A stretch of DNA of 64,000 nt from Dyadobacter sp. NIV53 (lineage in GTDB: Bacteria > Bacteroidota > Bacteroidia > Cytophagales > Spirosomataceae). Location: NCBI RefSeq assembly GCF_019711195.1, contig NZ_CP081299.1:806001-870000 (forward strand), read 5' to 3'. The notes below the pieces were generated by a model, which saw nothing but the letters and a program-made list of their open reading frames with translations, had not been told where the DNA came from and did no database searches. This document shows positions 49,363 through 58,440 of this stretch, piece after piece. Each line of letters starts with the position of its first letter. Positions within the stretch are counted from its first letter, which is position 1. Made by a program: the position numbers and the translations under genes.

Positions 49363-49613
49363 GTTTTTCTATAAATATTTTGTGTTTTTATTTTGTTATT
49401 TAATAAAAGCGCTAAAACACATTGTAAATAAACCAATTATTTAAAAAAGTCTGTTGATCCTGATTATAAAGAAATACAGATCTTTTATAGAATATGACAC
49501 TGATCATGCCTCTTTCCATAAAAAATAAATAGTACTTGTTTATTTAAATGGCCTTATAAAACAAAACAGGCAAGCAAAATGCAAGCCTGTTTCAATCATA
49601 TAAATTTTTAATT
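49341..49613. other. Rest of the XRE / AI-2E intergenic region
   Basis: AT-rich stretch between the XRE promoter and the AI-2E stop, with the AI-2E terminator at its lower-strand end. No coding sequence seen. Confidence 0.5.
49564..49592 (-). terminator. Intrinsic terminator of the AI-2E transporter gene
   Basis: 8-bp stem AAACAGGC / GCCTGTTT with a 13-base loop, followed on the minus strand by TTTGTTTT; 21 bases after the stop. Confidence 0.65.
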
Positions 49614-50756
49614 TTAATCTACCTCTTCTTTACTGACCACCTTTGAAGGGCTATGCTGCGGCATTTTATCACCCAGCAATTTTCCCCATGGTTTTAATCC
49701 GTCAATTCTGTCAAAAATGATTTTGAGTACTGCCACAAACGGAATGGACAAAAACATGCCGCTCACTCCCCATAAGTTACCGCCAAGCAACACGACCAGG
49801 ATTGAAATCAGTGCATTGACTGAAACTTTTGAGGAAACAACCCTCGGGACAATAATGTTATTATCGGCAAACTGGATCAACGTATATGCACCTACGATCA
49901 ATAGCGGAGTGGTCAGATTATCCCCTGTTATCAGGGACATCAGTACCGGTAAACCTATGGCAATAATTCCACCTATATATGGTATCAGATTGAGTATCGC
50001 TCCAATTACTCCCAACAAAACTGCATACTGAACTCCGAGAATTAATAATGCAGCAGAATTTAAAACCGCAATAATCGAAGTTTCGATCATTAGCCCTACA
50101 ATATAACTCTGCACGGCACCTTTGGTTTCCTGTAAAATCTCGGCTACCTGGCCTGAATTATCTTCTTCAAAAACTTCGAATACAAAATTGAGTATCAGTG
50201 GCTTGTAAAACAATAAAAGGAAAACGTAGAGCGGGATCAGCACCATAAAAGTAAGCATGCCTACCAGTGTATTCAGCGTTTTACCCACAAATGCCTTACT
50301 TCCGTTCAAAGCGTCTTTGGCCATGCTTATTTGTTTTTGAGAGGACAAGCCAAACTGGGATGTAAGCCAGGATTGAAAATCGTGTAGCATGGTCAAGAAC
50401 TTTTGTTCCATCTGCGGCAGCATCTGCCCGAATTGTGCAATCTGAGACGACAGAAACAACATAATGGCTACGACTACCAGAATGGCAAGCAGGATAGTCA
50501 GTGTAATTGCGAGGATTTTGTTTATATTTTTTCTTTCAAGAAAAGTATAAACAGGATTAAGAAGAATTGCCAACAGCCCGGCAAATGCAAAAGGAATGGC
50601 AACATCCTGTAATAAGGACAGGATCAGCACAAACAAGTACAACCCGATGATAATCAAAGGTGCTTTGATATAAAAAGGATACACATCCCTGTTTGCTAGT
50701 CCTTTATGGCTTTCATTGTCTGAAGTACCGGTATTCGCTTTAAAAATCTGGCTCAT
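49614..50756 (-). CDS. AI-2E family transporter (TqsA/PerM type)
   Basis: 380 residues with the family pattern of two N-terminal helix pairs, a central cytoplasmic/periplasmic loop region and C-terminal helices. The motif NLIPYIGGIIA (about 248-258) and the DNNIIVPRVVSSKVSVNAL block (about 299-317) are diagnostic for AI-2E permeases. Such proteins export AI-2 or other small molecules, or act as Na+/H+ antiporters, so the cargo is uncertain. ATG at 50756. Monocistronic, own terminator. Confidence 0.92.
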   Translation of the reverse strand: MSQIFKANTGTSDNESHKGLANRDVYPFYIKAPLIIIGLYLFVLILSLLQDVAIPFAFAGLLAILLNPVYTFLERKNINKILAITLTILLAILVVVAIMLFLSSQIAQFGQMLPQMEQKFLTMLHDFQSWLTSQFGLSSQKQISMAKDALNGSKAFVGKTLNTLVGMLTFMVLIPLYVFLLLFYKPLILNFVFEVFEEDNSGQVAEILQETKGAVQSYIVGLMIETSIIAVLNSAALLILGVQYAVLLGVIGAILNLIPYIGGIIAIGLPVLMSLITGDNLTTPLLIVGAYTLIQFADNNIIVPRVVSSKVSVNALISILVVLLGGNLWGVSGMFLSIPFVAVLKIIFDRIDGLKPWGKLLGDKMPQHSPSKVVSKEEVD

Positions 50757-50854
50757 TATAATTTTGATAAAATAAATTCCTAAATATTCTCATTCCTGAA
50801 GGCCAGGATATGACGACATTCAGATAGTAATTAAAGATTAGAATAAAACTGCTG

Positions 50855-50862
50855 CAAAGCTA
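50855..50862 (-). promoter_or_regulatory. Possible -7 promoter element of the AI-2E gene
   Basis: TAGCTTTG on the minus strand, about 100 bases upstream of the ATG, matches TAnnTTTG. No clear -33 TTG partner. Confidence 0.35.
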
Positions 50863-51015
50863 ATCTGAACGTTTACTGATCAGGAAAAATATCATGCCCT
50901 GATTTTTTTGGTGGAAATATTCCTCTCACCTGCAGTAAGGATGAAAGTTTAGCAATCTTTGCAATGATGACTCATCAATTTTATTACTTAAAAGCTTTCT
51001 CAAAAGATACTCACC

Positions 51016-51462
51016 ATGACCAAAATTACCAGTGCTGACCATGAACATTTCATGAGGCGATGTATAGAACTTGCCCGTATTGCCAAAAGCCATGGAGAAA
51101 GCCCCGTTGGATCTGTTATAGTGAGGAACGGGGAAATTATTGGTGAGGGAATTGAAGGCGGAAAAGCAAACCTGGATATAACTTTTCATGCTGAAATTGA
51201 AGCGATCCGACATGCTTCTCAATTTTTACAAAGTCAGGATCTATCCGATTGTATCCTTTACACGACTCATGAGCCATGTATTATGTGCTCCTATATGATC
51301 AGGCATACAAAAATAACTACCATTTTTTCAGCACTTTCAAGCGGAGAATATGGTGGGGCCAGTTCAAATTACCCGTTGCTTTTGGATACAACCATCCACA
51401 AATGGGGCAATCCACCGAAAGTTGTTTTTGGAATTTTGGAAGAGGAATGTAAGAAATTATGA
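51016..51462 (+). CDS. Nucleoside/guanine deaminase family protein (CDA fold)
   Basis: 148 residues with the zinc-binding cytidine-deaminase motifs HAEIEAI (about 58-64; His ligand and catalytic Glu) and HEPCIMC (about 85-91; two Cys ligands). The size and PCIMC form are typical of the guanine deaminase / tRNA-adenosine deaminase group; the late position and separate gene suggest a guanine or cytosine-type nucleobase deaminase rather than TadA, but this is not firm. ATG at 51016. Ends before a shared terminator with the HxlR gene. Confidence 0.9.
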   Translation: MTKITSADHEHFMRRCIELARIAKSHGESPVGSVIVRNGEIIGEGIEGGKANLDITFHAEIEAIRHASQFLQSQDLSDCILYTTHEPCIMCSYMIRHTKITTIFSALSSGEYGGASSNYPLLLDTTIHKWGNPPKVVFGILEEECKKL

Positions 51463-51559
51463 AAATTTGACTTCAAAAACATTGGTGTGATTTTGATACG
51501 ATTACACTGATGTAATCAAATTGATTTGAAAAAATAAAAATGCCTGGTCTGATATGGAG

Positions 51560-51604
51560 GCTTTGAAAGATATGAGCGCAAAATCATATTTGAAGCTTTT
51601 TCCT
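51560..51604. terminator. Putative bidirectional terminator
   Basis: Imperfect stem GCTTTGAAAGATATGA / TCATATTTGAAGC, followed by TTTTT on the plus strand, between the deaminase stop and the HxlR stop. Confidence 0.5.
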
Positions 51605-51947
51605 ATTCCATTACTTTGATTCGATGCTGAATTCCCCAGTCAATCATGGAAAGGATTACCGGCGCAAAAGTCTTGCAATATTCCGTCGACTCATATTCGA
51701 TCAATACCGGCGTATCGGCATAAACGGTACGGGTAATCAGTTTATTTAACTCCATTTCTTTGAGTTCTTTTGAGAGCATGCGCGTTGTAATGCCAGGAAT
51801 ACTTCGTTCAATTTCACGAAAACGTTTATTTCCATTACAGATCGAGTTAATAATTGGTAACCTCCATTTTCCGCCGATCACATAAATAGTATCCTGCAAA
51901 GCCTGTACTTCCTGCTTTTGGTCTCTTTTTACTACTGTCAATTCCAT
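51603..51947 (-). CDS. HxlR family transcriptional regulator
   Basis: 114 residues from ATG 51947; a TTG two codons upstream is less likely. Single winged-helix HxlR domain with family motifs VIGGKWRLPIIN (about 22-33), RFREIERSIPGITTRMLSKELKEME (about 41-65; recognition helix region) and APVILSMIDWG near the end. No N-terminal Cys. It stands alone between the deaminase gene (convergent) and a gene-free stretch. An 8-bp inverted repeat overlaps its putative promoter, consistent with self-repression. Confidence 0.9.
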   Translation of the reverse strand: MELTVVKRDQKQEVQALQDTIYVIGGKWRLPIINSICNGNKRFREIERSIPGITTRMLSKELKEMELNKLITRTVYADTPVLIEYESTEYCKTFAPVILSMIDWGIQHRIKVME

Positions 51948-51955
51948 AATCAAAC

Positions 51956-51992
51956 TGATATACTCTGTGATACTGATTACAAATGTATATCA
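51956..51992 (-). promoter_or_regulatory. Candidate HxlR promoter and operator
   Basis: Inverted repeat TGATATAC (51956-51963) and GTATATCA (51985-51992), 21 bases apart. A minus-strand TACATTTG (51980-51987), matching TAnnTTTG, overlaps the outer arm. Confidence 0.5.
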
Positions 51993-52351
51993 ATTTATTG
52001 GTTCCTGCTTTTAAGAATATATAAGTAATTGGAACAAATTAATCAATAGAAAAGAAAGGATTGAACCGTTTCTGCCATAAAACAGTAGTCGCGAACCTAT
52101 GGGACGCCGTGGATCCGGATTAACTCAATAGCAACAAACTGGTAGCTACTTAGCGGTATCGATTCACTGCTTTATTTAAGTGAATGAAGCAATCAGGCCT
52201 ATTTTAAAATCATTTCTAAGCATCAAAAAATATACTGAATTAGAAATGTGTCCGCGTACTTAAAATTCCCGGAACTACAATTTAAGGCAGTATTAGGTAA
52301 AGCATAAAAGGACGTTTGCCACTAGGAAACAAAGAATATAATTCTATCATT
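51993..52351. other. Gene-free stretch
   Basis: 359 bases without a believable reading frame, RNA gene or repeat. A minus-strand frame at 52282-52479 overlaps the following membrane-protein gene and lacks protein-like composition. Confidence 0.45.
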
Positions 52352-53682
52352 TTACTGGCAATTTTTGACCTGATCCGGCAGGATTTTTCGGATCGATGGT
52401 TTGTCGAGTAACTCCTTAAGACGTACAGGATTTGGAAACGGAATTTCAAACCCTTTCTTATCCAGAAAAGTTTTATCATTGGTTTTCAAATACATACACA
52501 CATTTCTTGTTTGTAAAAGCGAATAATCATGAATTTTATGAATCTCATTCATGTCCTCGTTGATACGCGTCAGGTGGCCATAAAAGAAAACGAAGGAGAA
52601 TACAACCGCGGGAAAATACCGAAACAGATTATTGCCTTTTTGCTCAGCAAACCGGATCACAAACCAGGCATTGCTAATTAATCCCAGGCTGAAAAGCTCG
52701 GTATATCGGGATGAAACCATCGTAAGTTCCTGGCCACGGCCGTAGGCGATAGCACAGCACTGGATAAAAGACCAGACAAAACAGCCGGTCATCAGCACAT
52801 CTGCTCTTGTCAGGCTTTTTCGTATAGTAAGCAGCAGAATCATAAATAAGGCGGGTGTCCAGAGCAAAAATGCCGGAAACTGATGATCACCGATTGGCCA
52901 GCTTAGAATATAGCCAAGCGCATAGATCAGCTGGGATAAATTCTGGGCGCGATACACCTGATGAACAGGAATTTGCGGGATCAGGAAATAACCTGTGATT
53001 GAGGTAATGACTAACACAAGTATGCAAAAACAGTTAAAAAGAGAAAACCGGGATTTTAAGTACAGGTCCAAAATGTACACAGTAACAATAGTAAAGGGTG
53101 TGATAAAACCGGAACCCATTGTAAATATGCTAAGCAGGCATAACAGAAATACAGCTGCGAAAGCATAACCGTTTTCAGGAAGGTAAGTAATAAGTAGTAT
53201 GGAAATTACAGAGAATAAAATCAGAAAATAAAACTGGCTTTGAAAGCCTATGAACAAATTTTCAAATGAAAACGGCAATGCAAACTGCGCCAGAATAACA
53301 GGAATCAGTAACCATCTGAGACCACTAAAAGAACGGTTTTTGAAAAAAATCCATACTAATACAGTCGGAGCAGCCGCAGCCAGCAGGATATTAAAACGGG
53401 CTTCGGTCAGATTATTCCATTCTCCCGTTATTTGAAAAATGAATAGCGATAATAACCGGGTTGGCAGGATACGGTGTTCGTTGTGCAGGCTCCATAGATC
53501 CGATGTTTTAAGTGTGTTTTCAATCCACGGACGAAGCAGAAAATCACCTTCTGCATCCCACTGATCCCAAAATGGCAATGTGACTGCGAAACTGTTCACA
53601 TAATAAAAACGCGGCAGGGCAACGGCAAAAATATAAAAAGGACAATTAAAAGTTGTTGAGTAATATTTGGTTTAACTGGCAT
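52352..53682 (-). pseudogene. Polytopic membrane protein, N-terminal frameshift (GT-C / DUF6056-like)
   Basis: The long frame (52352-53599) starts at GTG inside conserved sequence (VNSFAVTLPFWDQWD). Farther upstream in that frame there is conserved-looking sequence (AVALPRFYY) but no start codon before a stop. ATG at 53682 opens another frame (MPVKPNITQQLLIVLFIFLP) that supplies the missing first transmembrane helix. A single extra T in the T5 run (A5 at 53627-53631 on the plus strand) joins the two into a protein of 443 residues. It then has the same plan as the divergent gene at 54198: first helix, polar segment with charged pair, HR motif (EHRILPT / EHRIVYS), then many helices. About 10-11 membrane segments; function unknown. 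Confidence 0.75.
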
Positions 53683-53829
53683 TCGGATTGTTTGACTGTT
53701 AACAAATCAATAATTATTTGATAATAAATAATTTAATTCTAATATACGTCATCGAAGCTAATAATAATAGTTATACATTTAACCAGTCAGTTACACAAAA
53801 TGTATTGATTACTCAAACTTCCCCCTCCC

Positions 53830-54027
53830 ATGAAAAATTACTACCTGCTATTTTTGTTGATTTTATTCGATTTATTTTATTCAAATTTTTTGCCACTCGC
53901 CCACAAGGCCAACTGCATTCCCGGGAGTTTTAATAAAATAACAGAAGTGCCTGTTATGGCGATTTATAATTACCCGCCTACTTCTCCCGAAGCACCTACA
54001 CCAATCCCGCTTTTGGAGCGGCCTTAG
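53830..54027 (+). CDS. Possible small secreted or membrane peptide (65 aa)
   Basis: ATG at 53830. The N-terminal half is strongly hydrophobic (MKNYYLLFLLILFDLFYSNFL), compatible with a signal or anchor, and the C-terminal 30 residues are Pro-rich (YPPTSPEAPTPIPLLERP) with one Cys. No family recognised. It sits in a 515-base gap between the two divergent membrane-protein genes. Small frames this AT-rich can arise by chance, so it is tentative. Confidence 0.35.
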   Translation: MKNYYLLFLLILFDLFYSNFLPLAHKANCIPGSFNKITEVPVMAIYNYPPTSPEAPTPIPLLERP

Positions 54028-54197
54028 CAATTCCAAATGTAAACTTGTTGGCTAAGGTTATCCATAAAAAAAGCATTTAACTGATGTATCAGTCTTTTTA
54101 AATCCTGTTCCAACCGGAACAATGCGAAAGTATATTTTGCATTTGGAATTATCTGATTGAACTGCGATGCTATCAATTATCTTTTAGTACCTCCTCT

Positions 54198-56093
54198 ATG
54201 AATTTTCACTTGCCGGGACGTCTTTTTCCTTTGTTGAATGACGTTTTTATTTACCTGTTTTTTAAATCTTTTTTTGAGTTACCAGATATTATAAGATCCT
54301 GGTTTCGCAAGGCTTCGCCGATACCTTCCACCATGCGGACGGAGAAAATTACCGTGTTAAATCCCGGTTTGCTGATAGGCCAACACCCTCCTGCCCGGCC
54401 TCCATTGTTTTACCGCGTTGTGCCACTTTTGATATGCGCCAGCCTGATCCTTTTTTATTTTATCATCATTATCACCAACTCGGTGAATATACCGAATGGC
54501 GATGATTTGTATTGTCTGCTGTTATTTACGCAGAACTTTCAGGACACGCCAAGCTGGGAAGAGCGGTTCCGTTTAATAACAGAGCAGTGGGTAGAACACA
54601 GGATTGTCTATTCCCGTTTTACAGCACTTTTATCTTACTGGTTTACCAGCCAGGTAAATTTTGTGACCATTATTATTATCGGCAACGCGACGCTCATCGG
54701 TTTTACCGTATTGTTCTGGAAACTGATCAGGAGAACCGGCGTGTCAATGTATTTTCTCATACCTGTTGTACTGATACTTTTCAGTCCTGTGATGTATGAA
54801 GCCAACGTATGGGCCGGTGCAAGTACCGTGTATATGCCTGTATGTTTTTTAGGGCTTTTAACTATTTACCTGCTGGTGGACAAACCTGAGAGTGGCTTTA
54901 TACCCGCAGCAATGATCGCACTTCTGGCAACCTATTCCTTTGGGAACGGGATGTTTTCTTTCATTGCCGGACTTGTTGTACTGCTGTATCTAAAAAAATA
55001 TAAGCTTTCTGCTGTATGGGCCATTTTAGCTATAACTGCCATCCTGCTTTATTTCCGGAATTTTAATTTTTACAGCAATACCGAAGCCTTCGGAGTATCT
55101 GCCCATTTTCAAAATCCGTCTTATTTATTTTACAACCTGTTTGGATTCATTGGTGGCATTTTTGATTATGCAGAGAATATAAACAGCCCCTTAATGGCAG
55201 CCAATATTCCTGCCATTCTGATCGGCATTATTTTATCAGCTGTAATTTTTTACGGTATATACCAGTTTTTTATTAAAGTAAATACAAACAAAAGCCAGGA
55301 GAGACTAAGGGTTATCTGGCTGGGCATGGTTGCATTTATGGGTATCACTATCCTGGTCATGGCTTATTCCAGGACCTTCGGAGAAGCGATGAATACCCTA
55401 TGCAGCCGGTACAAGATTTATTCCATGGTGGTATTCATCCTGGTATACTGGTGGTGCCTGATGTTTTATGATAAAAAGAAAGTTGTCGGTTTAGTTTTTG
55501 GAGGCGTTAGTTTACTGTTGCTGATGTTTAACTATTATGCCAATTATCAAAAACTTACAAATTTCAAGTCTGTATTTCTGTCGGGATTATATAATTATAA
55601 CGTCAATAACCAGTGGGTGATTTACAGGCACACCTCTTACTTTGAAGGAGCCAGTATGATGCTGAGTGACTCCATAAAACACAATCCCGATCCGGTTTAT
55701 GTTTTTAATGATGTTTTTCCTCAACTCACCCATCAGGCGCTCCGGGAAGCAGATGTCCTTGGTAATGTCAGAGTTGTTCAGGAAAATAATTGTCACGGAA
55801 GGCCCGGAAAATGCCTGAGCATCCATACAGATACCTATCCATCGACTTCGAACGTTTTTAAAGGTATTTATCTTGTAGTTTACAATGACGAAAACATCTT
55901 CCTGTTCGCTGCAAACCCAGCGAGAAATGGCAGATTTAATATTTTGACCAAAGGAGAATATTATAAAGACGGATTTTTTCTGGATGAAAATTTCGGGCGA
56001 AGTTTGAAAAAAGGAGTGGAATATAAACTCGCAGTATTCTGTCCGACCGAAGATGAAAAGATCAGGAGGATCAATTATAAGATAGATGGCTAA
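54198..56093 (+). CDS. Polytopic membrane protein, GT-C / DUF6056-like
   Basis: Up to 631 residues with about 11 membrane helices and a large C-terminal soluble domain (about 480-631). ATG at 54198 is the longest start; ATG 54333 (MRTEK) gives a more typical N-terminus 75 residues before the first helix, so the true start is uncertain. After the first helix (LICASLILFYFIIIIT) come the polar NGDDLY and EHRIVYSRF segments seen in glycosyltransferase-C-like membrane proteins. It is paralogous to the divergent gene at 52352. A role in surface polysaccharide or lipid-linked sugar metabolism is a guess. Confidence 0.7.
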   Translation: MNFHLPGRLFPLLNDVFIYLFFKSFFELPDIIRSWFRKASPIPSTMRTEKITVLNPGLLIGQHPPARPPLFYRVVPLLICASLILFYFIIIITNSVNIPNGDDLYCLLLFTQNFQDTPSWEERFRLITEQWVEHRIVYSRFTALLSYWFTSQVNFVTIIIIGNATLIGFTVLFWKLIRRTGVSMYFLIPVVLILFSPVMYEANVWAGASTVYMPVCFLGLLTIYLLVDKPESGFIPAAMIALLATYSFGNGMFSFIAGLVVLLYLKKYKLSAVWAILAITAILLYFRNFNFYSNTEAFGVSAHFQNPSYLFYNLFGFIGGIFDYAENINSPLMAANIPAILIGIILSAVIFYGIYQFFIKVNTNKSQERLRVIWLGMVAFMGITILVMAYSRTFGEAMNTLCSRYKIYSMVVFILVYWWCLMFYDKKKVVGLVFGGVSLLLLMFNYYANYQKLTNFKSVFLSGLYNYNVNNQWVIYRHTSYFEGASMMLSDSIKHNPDPVYVFNDVFPQLTHQALREADVLGNVRVVQENNCHGRPGKCLSIHTDTYPSTSNVFKGIYLVVYNDENIFLFAANPARNGRFNILTKGEYYKDGFFLDENFGRSLKKGVEYKLAVFCPTEDEKIRRINYKIDG

Positions 56094-56168
56094 ATTCCCA
56101 ATTTTACCGTTATTCCATTTTTGACCATAAAATTCCATGATTTTATATGCTTATTTTATTGAGCCATT

Positions 56169-56176
56169 TATATTTG
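56169..56176 (+). promoter_or_regulatory. Possible -7 promoter element of the VOC gene
   Basis: TATATTTG, matching TAnnTTTG, 30 bases before the VOC start. No clear -33 TTG. Confidence 0.4.
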
Positions 56177-56206
56177 TTGAAAATGAAAACCTAAAACAAA
56201 ATACGT

Positions 56207-56635
56207 ATGGAACCGAAAGCAATGTTACGCGGAATGGCCAATGTGAGTTACTGGGCAGATGACATAAAAAAAGCACGGACGTGGTACAATGAGTTATTTG
56301 GGATTGAGCCCTATTTCCAAAGACCAGACGAAGAAAATCCTGCCTACATTGAATATCGGGTCGGCGATTATAAGCATGAAGTTGGTATTGTTGATAAGAA
56401 ATATATGTCAAAATTAGGAACTGCCGGTCCTGGCGGCGCTGTATTATACTGGCACGTGGACGACATTGCGAAAGCTATGGAACGGGTCCTGGGAATGGGA
56501 GCTACCGAGTACGAACCAATTACCAAACGTGGTGAAGGGTTTGTGACCGCCGCAGTAATTGACCCATTCGGAAATGTACTGGGTTTGATGTACAATGTGC
56601 ATTACCTGGAAATATTGGGCGAAAACGACGGATAG
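56207..56635 (+). CDS. VOC family protein (glyoxalase/bleomycin-resistance fold)
   Basis: 142 residues covering one vicinal-oxygen-chelate domain: two beta-alpha-beta-beta-beta modules (ARTWYNELFGIEP at about 23-35; YWHVDDIAKAMERVLGMGA; DPFGNVLGLMYN at about 117-128). Small enzyme or binding protein of unknown substrate. The YdeI-like gene starts 5 bases after its stop, so the two are co-transcribed. Confidence 0.9.
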   Translation: MEPKAMLRGMANVSYWADDIKKARTWYNELFGIEPYFQRPDEENPAYIEYRVGDYKHEVGIVDKKYMSKLGTAGPGGAVLYWHVDDIAKAMERVLGMGATEYEPITKRGEGFVTAAVIDPFGNVLGLMYNVHYLEILGENDG

Positions 56636-56640
56636 AAACC

Positions 56641-57024
56641 ATGGAAACAAGAAATGGAAAACCGGTCGTTTATGCAAAAACAAGGGAAGACTGGCGTGCC
56701 TGGCTGAAAGAAAACTGCCAGTCTGAAAAAGCTGTGTGGCTGATCCTTTATCACAAAAAAAGTCTGGTTACAAGTGTTAACCTGAACGATGCAACCGAGG
56801 AAGCATTATGTTTCGGCTGGATAGACAGCCTGGCGAATAAGCGCGATGCAGAAAGCTACTACCTGACTTTTACACCACGAAATCCAAAAAGCAAATGGAG
56901 CAAACCAAACAGGGACAGAGTACAAAAATTGTCTGACGAAGGCCGGATGACGGAACACGGCCAACGGCTTATTGAAATCGCTAAAAGTACCGGAAAATGG
57001 GAAATTACTGAAACGGAAATATAA
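56641..57024 (+). CDS. YdeI/OmpD-associated family protein, short form
   Basis: 127 residues with the YdeI family motifs DWRAWLKENCQSEKAVWLILY (about 17-37), EALCFGWIDS (about 57-66) and FTPRNPKSKWSKPNRDRV. Full-length relatives are about 190 residues; this one ends after GKWEITETEI and lacks the C-terminal helical part. Nothing after the stop in any frame looks like the missing part, so it may be a natural short version or a truncated gene. Follows VOC by 5 bases. Confidence 0.8.
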   Translation: METRNGKPVVYAKTREDWRAWLKENCQSEKAVWLILYHKKSLVTSVNLNDATEEALCFGWIDSLANKRDAESYYLTFTPRNPKSKWSKPNRDRVQKLSDEGRMTEHGQRLIEIAKSTGKWEITETEI

Positions 57025-57137
57025 CAAACCACGCAATTTTTCATTTCCCAAAAGACTTCATACCCGGATTTGGTAAGCATTCGCCGGCGAAAAATAGCTA
57101 AACGCAGTTTTCTAAGAAATCATGGTGGATTGCGGAT

Positions 57138-57145
57138 TATATTTG
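57138..57145 (+). promoter_or_regulatory. Possible -7 promoter element of the dipeptidase gene
   Basis: TATATTTG matches TAnnTTTG; about 105 bases upstream of the dipeptidase ATG, leaving a leader that contains a 23-codon frame. Confidence 0.4.
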
Positions 57146-57184
57146 GAAAGGTTTGGCGTATACTCGCAACATTAATTGAAAACA

Positions 57185-57256
57185 ATGAGTAATAATAATC
57201 AGCTGGCGCTGCCATTCAGGCTAACCGGCAGTTCACTTAATTTTAAAACATCATGA
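57185..57256 (+). CDS. Possible leader peptide before the dipeptidase gene
   Basis: 23-codon frame (MSNNNQLALPF...) whose TGA overlaps the dipeptidase ATG as ATGA, the pattern of translational coupling. Could be chance; no family or conserved feature. Confidence 0.25.
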   Translation: MSNNNQLALPFRLTGSSLNFKTS

Positions 57257-58416
57257 AGTTTCAAACTCATTGGTCAAGACGGGACTTCCTTGCTTCCGTT
57301 GCTGGCGCGGGTGCTGCAATAATACTGAATCCATCGTCTGCCTGGGCTACGGACGAGCCGGACCCACGGGTGGCAAAAATCGTAGCCGGAACCATAGGCA
57401 TCGACTCACATAACCATATAGATGTTCCTTTTGTAACGGCAGAAGTGCCCGGCCCGAATGTTGACCTGGCCGCTGAGCTGAAAAAATCCGGCCTGTCAGC
57501 CATTTGCATGACATTCTCTGTCGACCGGCCGGAGCTGCGTAATCCGGGAGACGGCTACGAACGCTTCAAAAACGGGCTGGCTTCCATGGACAACATTCTG
57601 GTACAAAACGGCTTAAAGCGTTCACTGAATATGGCTGACCTGCGCACAGCACATAAAAAGCACCAGCCGACTGTCATCCAGTCAGTCGAAGGCGGCCACT
57701 TTCTTGAAGGACATGCAGAGCGGCTGGAGGAGGCATATAACAGGGGTTTACGACATCTTGGTTTACTTCATGACAATGACGCAATAGTGCCTTTGGGCGA
57801 CGTTTACACCAATCCGGTACGCTGGGGCGGGCTTACAGCTTTCGGTGCTGAGGTCATCAGGGAATGTAACAGGCTGGGTATACTCATCGATCTGGCGCAC
57901 GCCAATCTGGAAACTGTGGATGCCGCACTTAAACTGGCAGCCCATCCGGTTATCATTTCCCACACCGGCCTCGACACCCGGTTAGGCCAGAATCCGGATT
58001 TTGCAAAAATGATGAAACCAAGGCTTATCAGCAAAGAACGGGCCAAAATTGTTGCGGATACAGGCGGTGTAATTGGCGTATGGACACACCTGGCGGACTC
58101 GCCGTTGGAGTATGCCCGGAATATCCGGGCATTGACAGATGTTATCGGAGTTGACCATGTCTGCATTGGTACTGACACCAAACTAACCCCTTCCTACCGG
58201 CCACCCGGTGCACAGAATGGCCCCGGTGGTGGCGGTCAAAGAGGTGAGAGAATTGGCGAACGAACGAACCTGGCCTGGAAGGATCAGCAATTCGGATTTT
58301 ACTATTCCGTGGTTGATGCAATGTTAAAAACAGGATTTACAGCAGATGAAATTGGTAAGATAGGCGGTGGAAACTTTTGCCGTGTTTTTGAGGCAGCCAC
58401 AGCAGGCCGCGGCTGA
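57253..58416 (+). CDS. Tat-exported membrane dipeptidase (peptidase M19)
   Basis: 387 residues. Tat signal (WSRRDFLASVAGAGAA, about 8-23, ending SSAWA). M19/renal dipeptidase catalytic domain with metal-binding DSHNHID (about 51-57), Glu in EGGHFLEG (about 142), His in LAHANLE and ISHTG (about 213 and 235), and GTDTKLTP region near 310. These enzymes cleave dipeptides, including D-amino-acid ones, or act on related amides; here it would be periplasmic. ATG at 57253 overlaps the stop of a 23-codon frame. It precedes the PepSY remnant. Confidence 0.92.
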   Translation: MKFQTHWSRRDFLASVAGAGAAIILNPSSAWATDEPDPRVAKIVAGTIGIDSHNHIDVPFVTAEVPGPNVDLAAELKKSGLSAICMTFSVDRPELRNPGDGYERFKNGLASMDNILVQNGLKRSLNMADLRTAHKKHQPTVIQSVEGGHFLEGHAERLEEAYNRGLRHLGLLHDNDAIVPLGDVYTNPVRWGGLTAFGAEVIRECNRLGILIDLAHANLETVDAALKLAAHPVIISHTGLDTRLGQNPDFAKMMKPRLISKERAKIVADTGGVIGVWTHLADSPLEYARNIRALTDVIGVDHVCIGTDTKLTPSYRPPGAQNGPGGGGQRGERIGERTNLAWKDQQFGFYYSVVDAMLKTGFTADEIGKIGGGNFCRVFEAATAGRG

Positions 58417-58440
58417 TCATTGAATTCTGAAGAATTAATT

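Noticed and set aside
52282..52479. 65-residue minus-strand frame at the 3' end of the membrane-protein gene
   Set aside because: Mostly overlaps the membrane-protein frame and has no recognisable feature.
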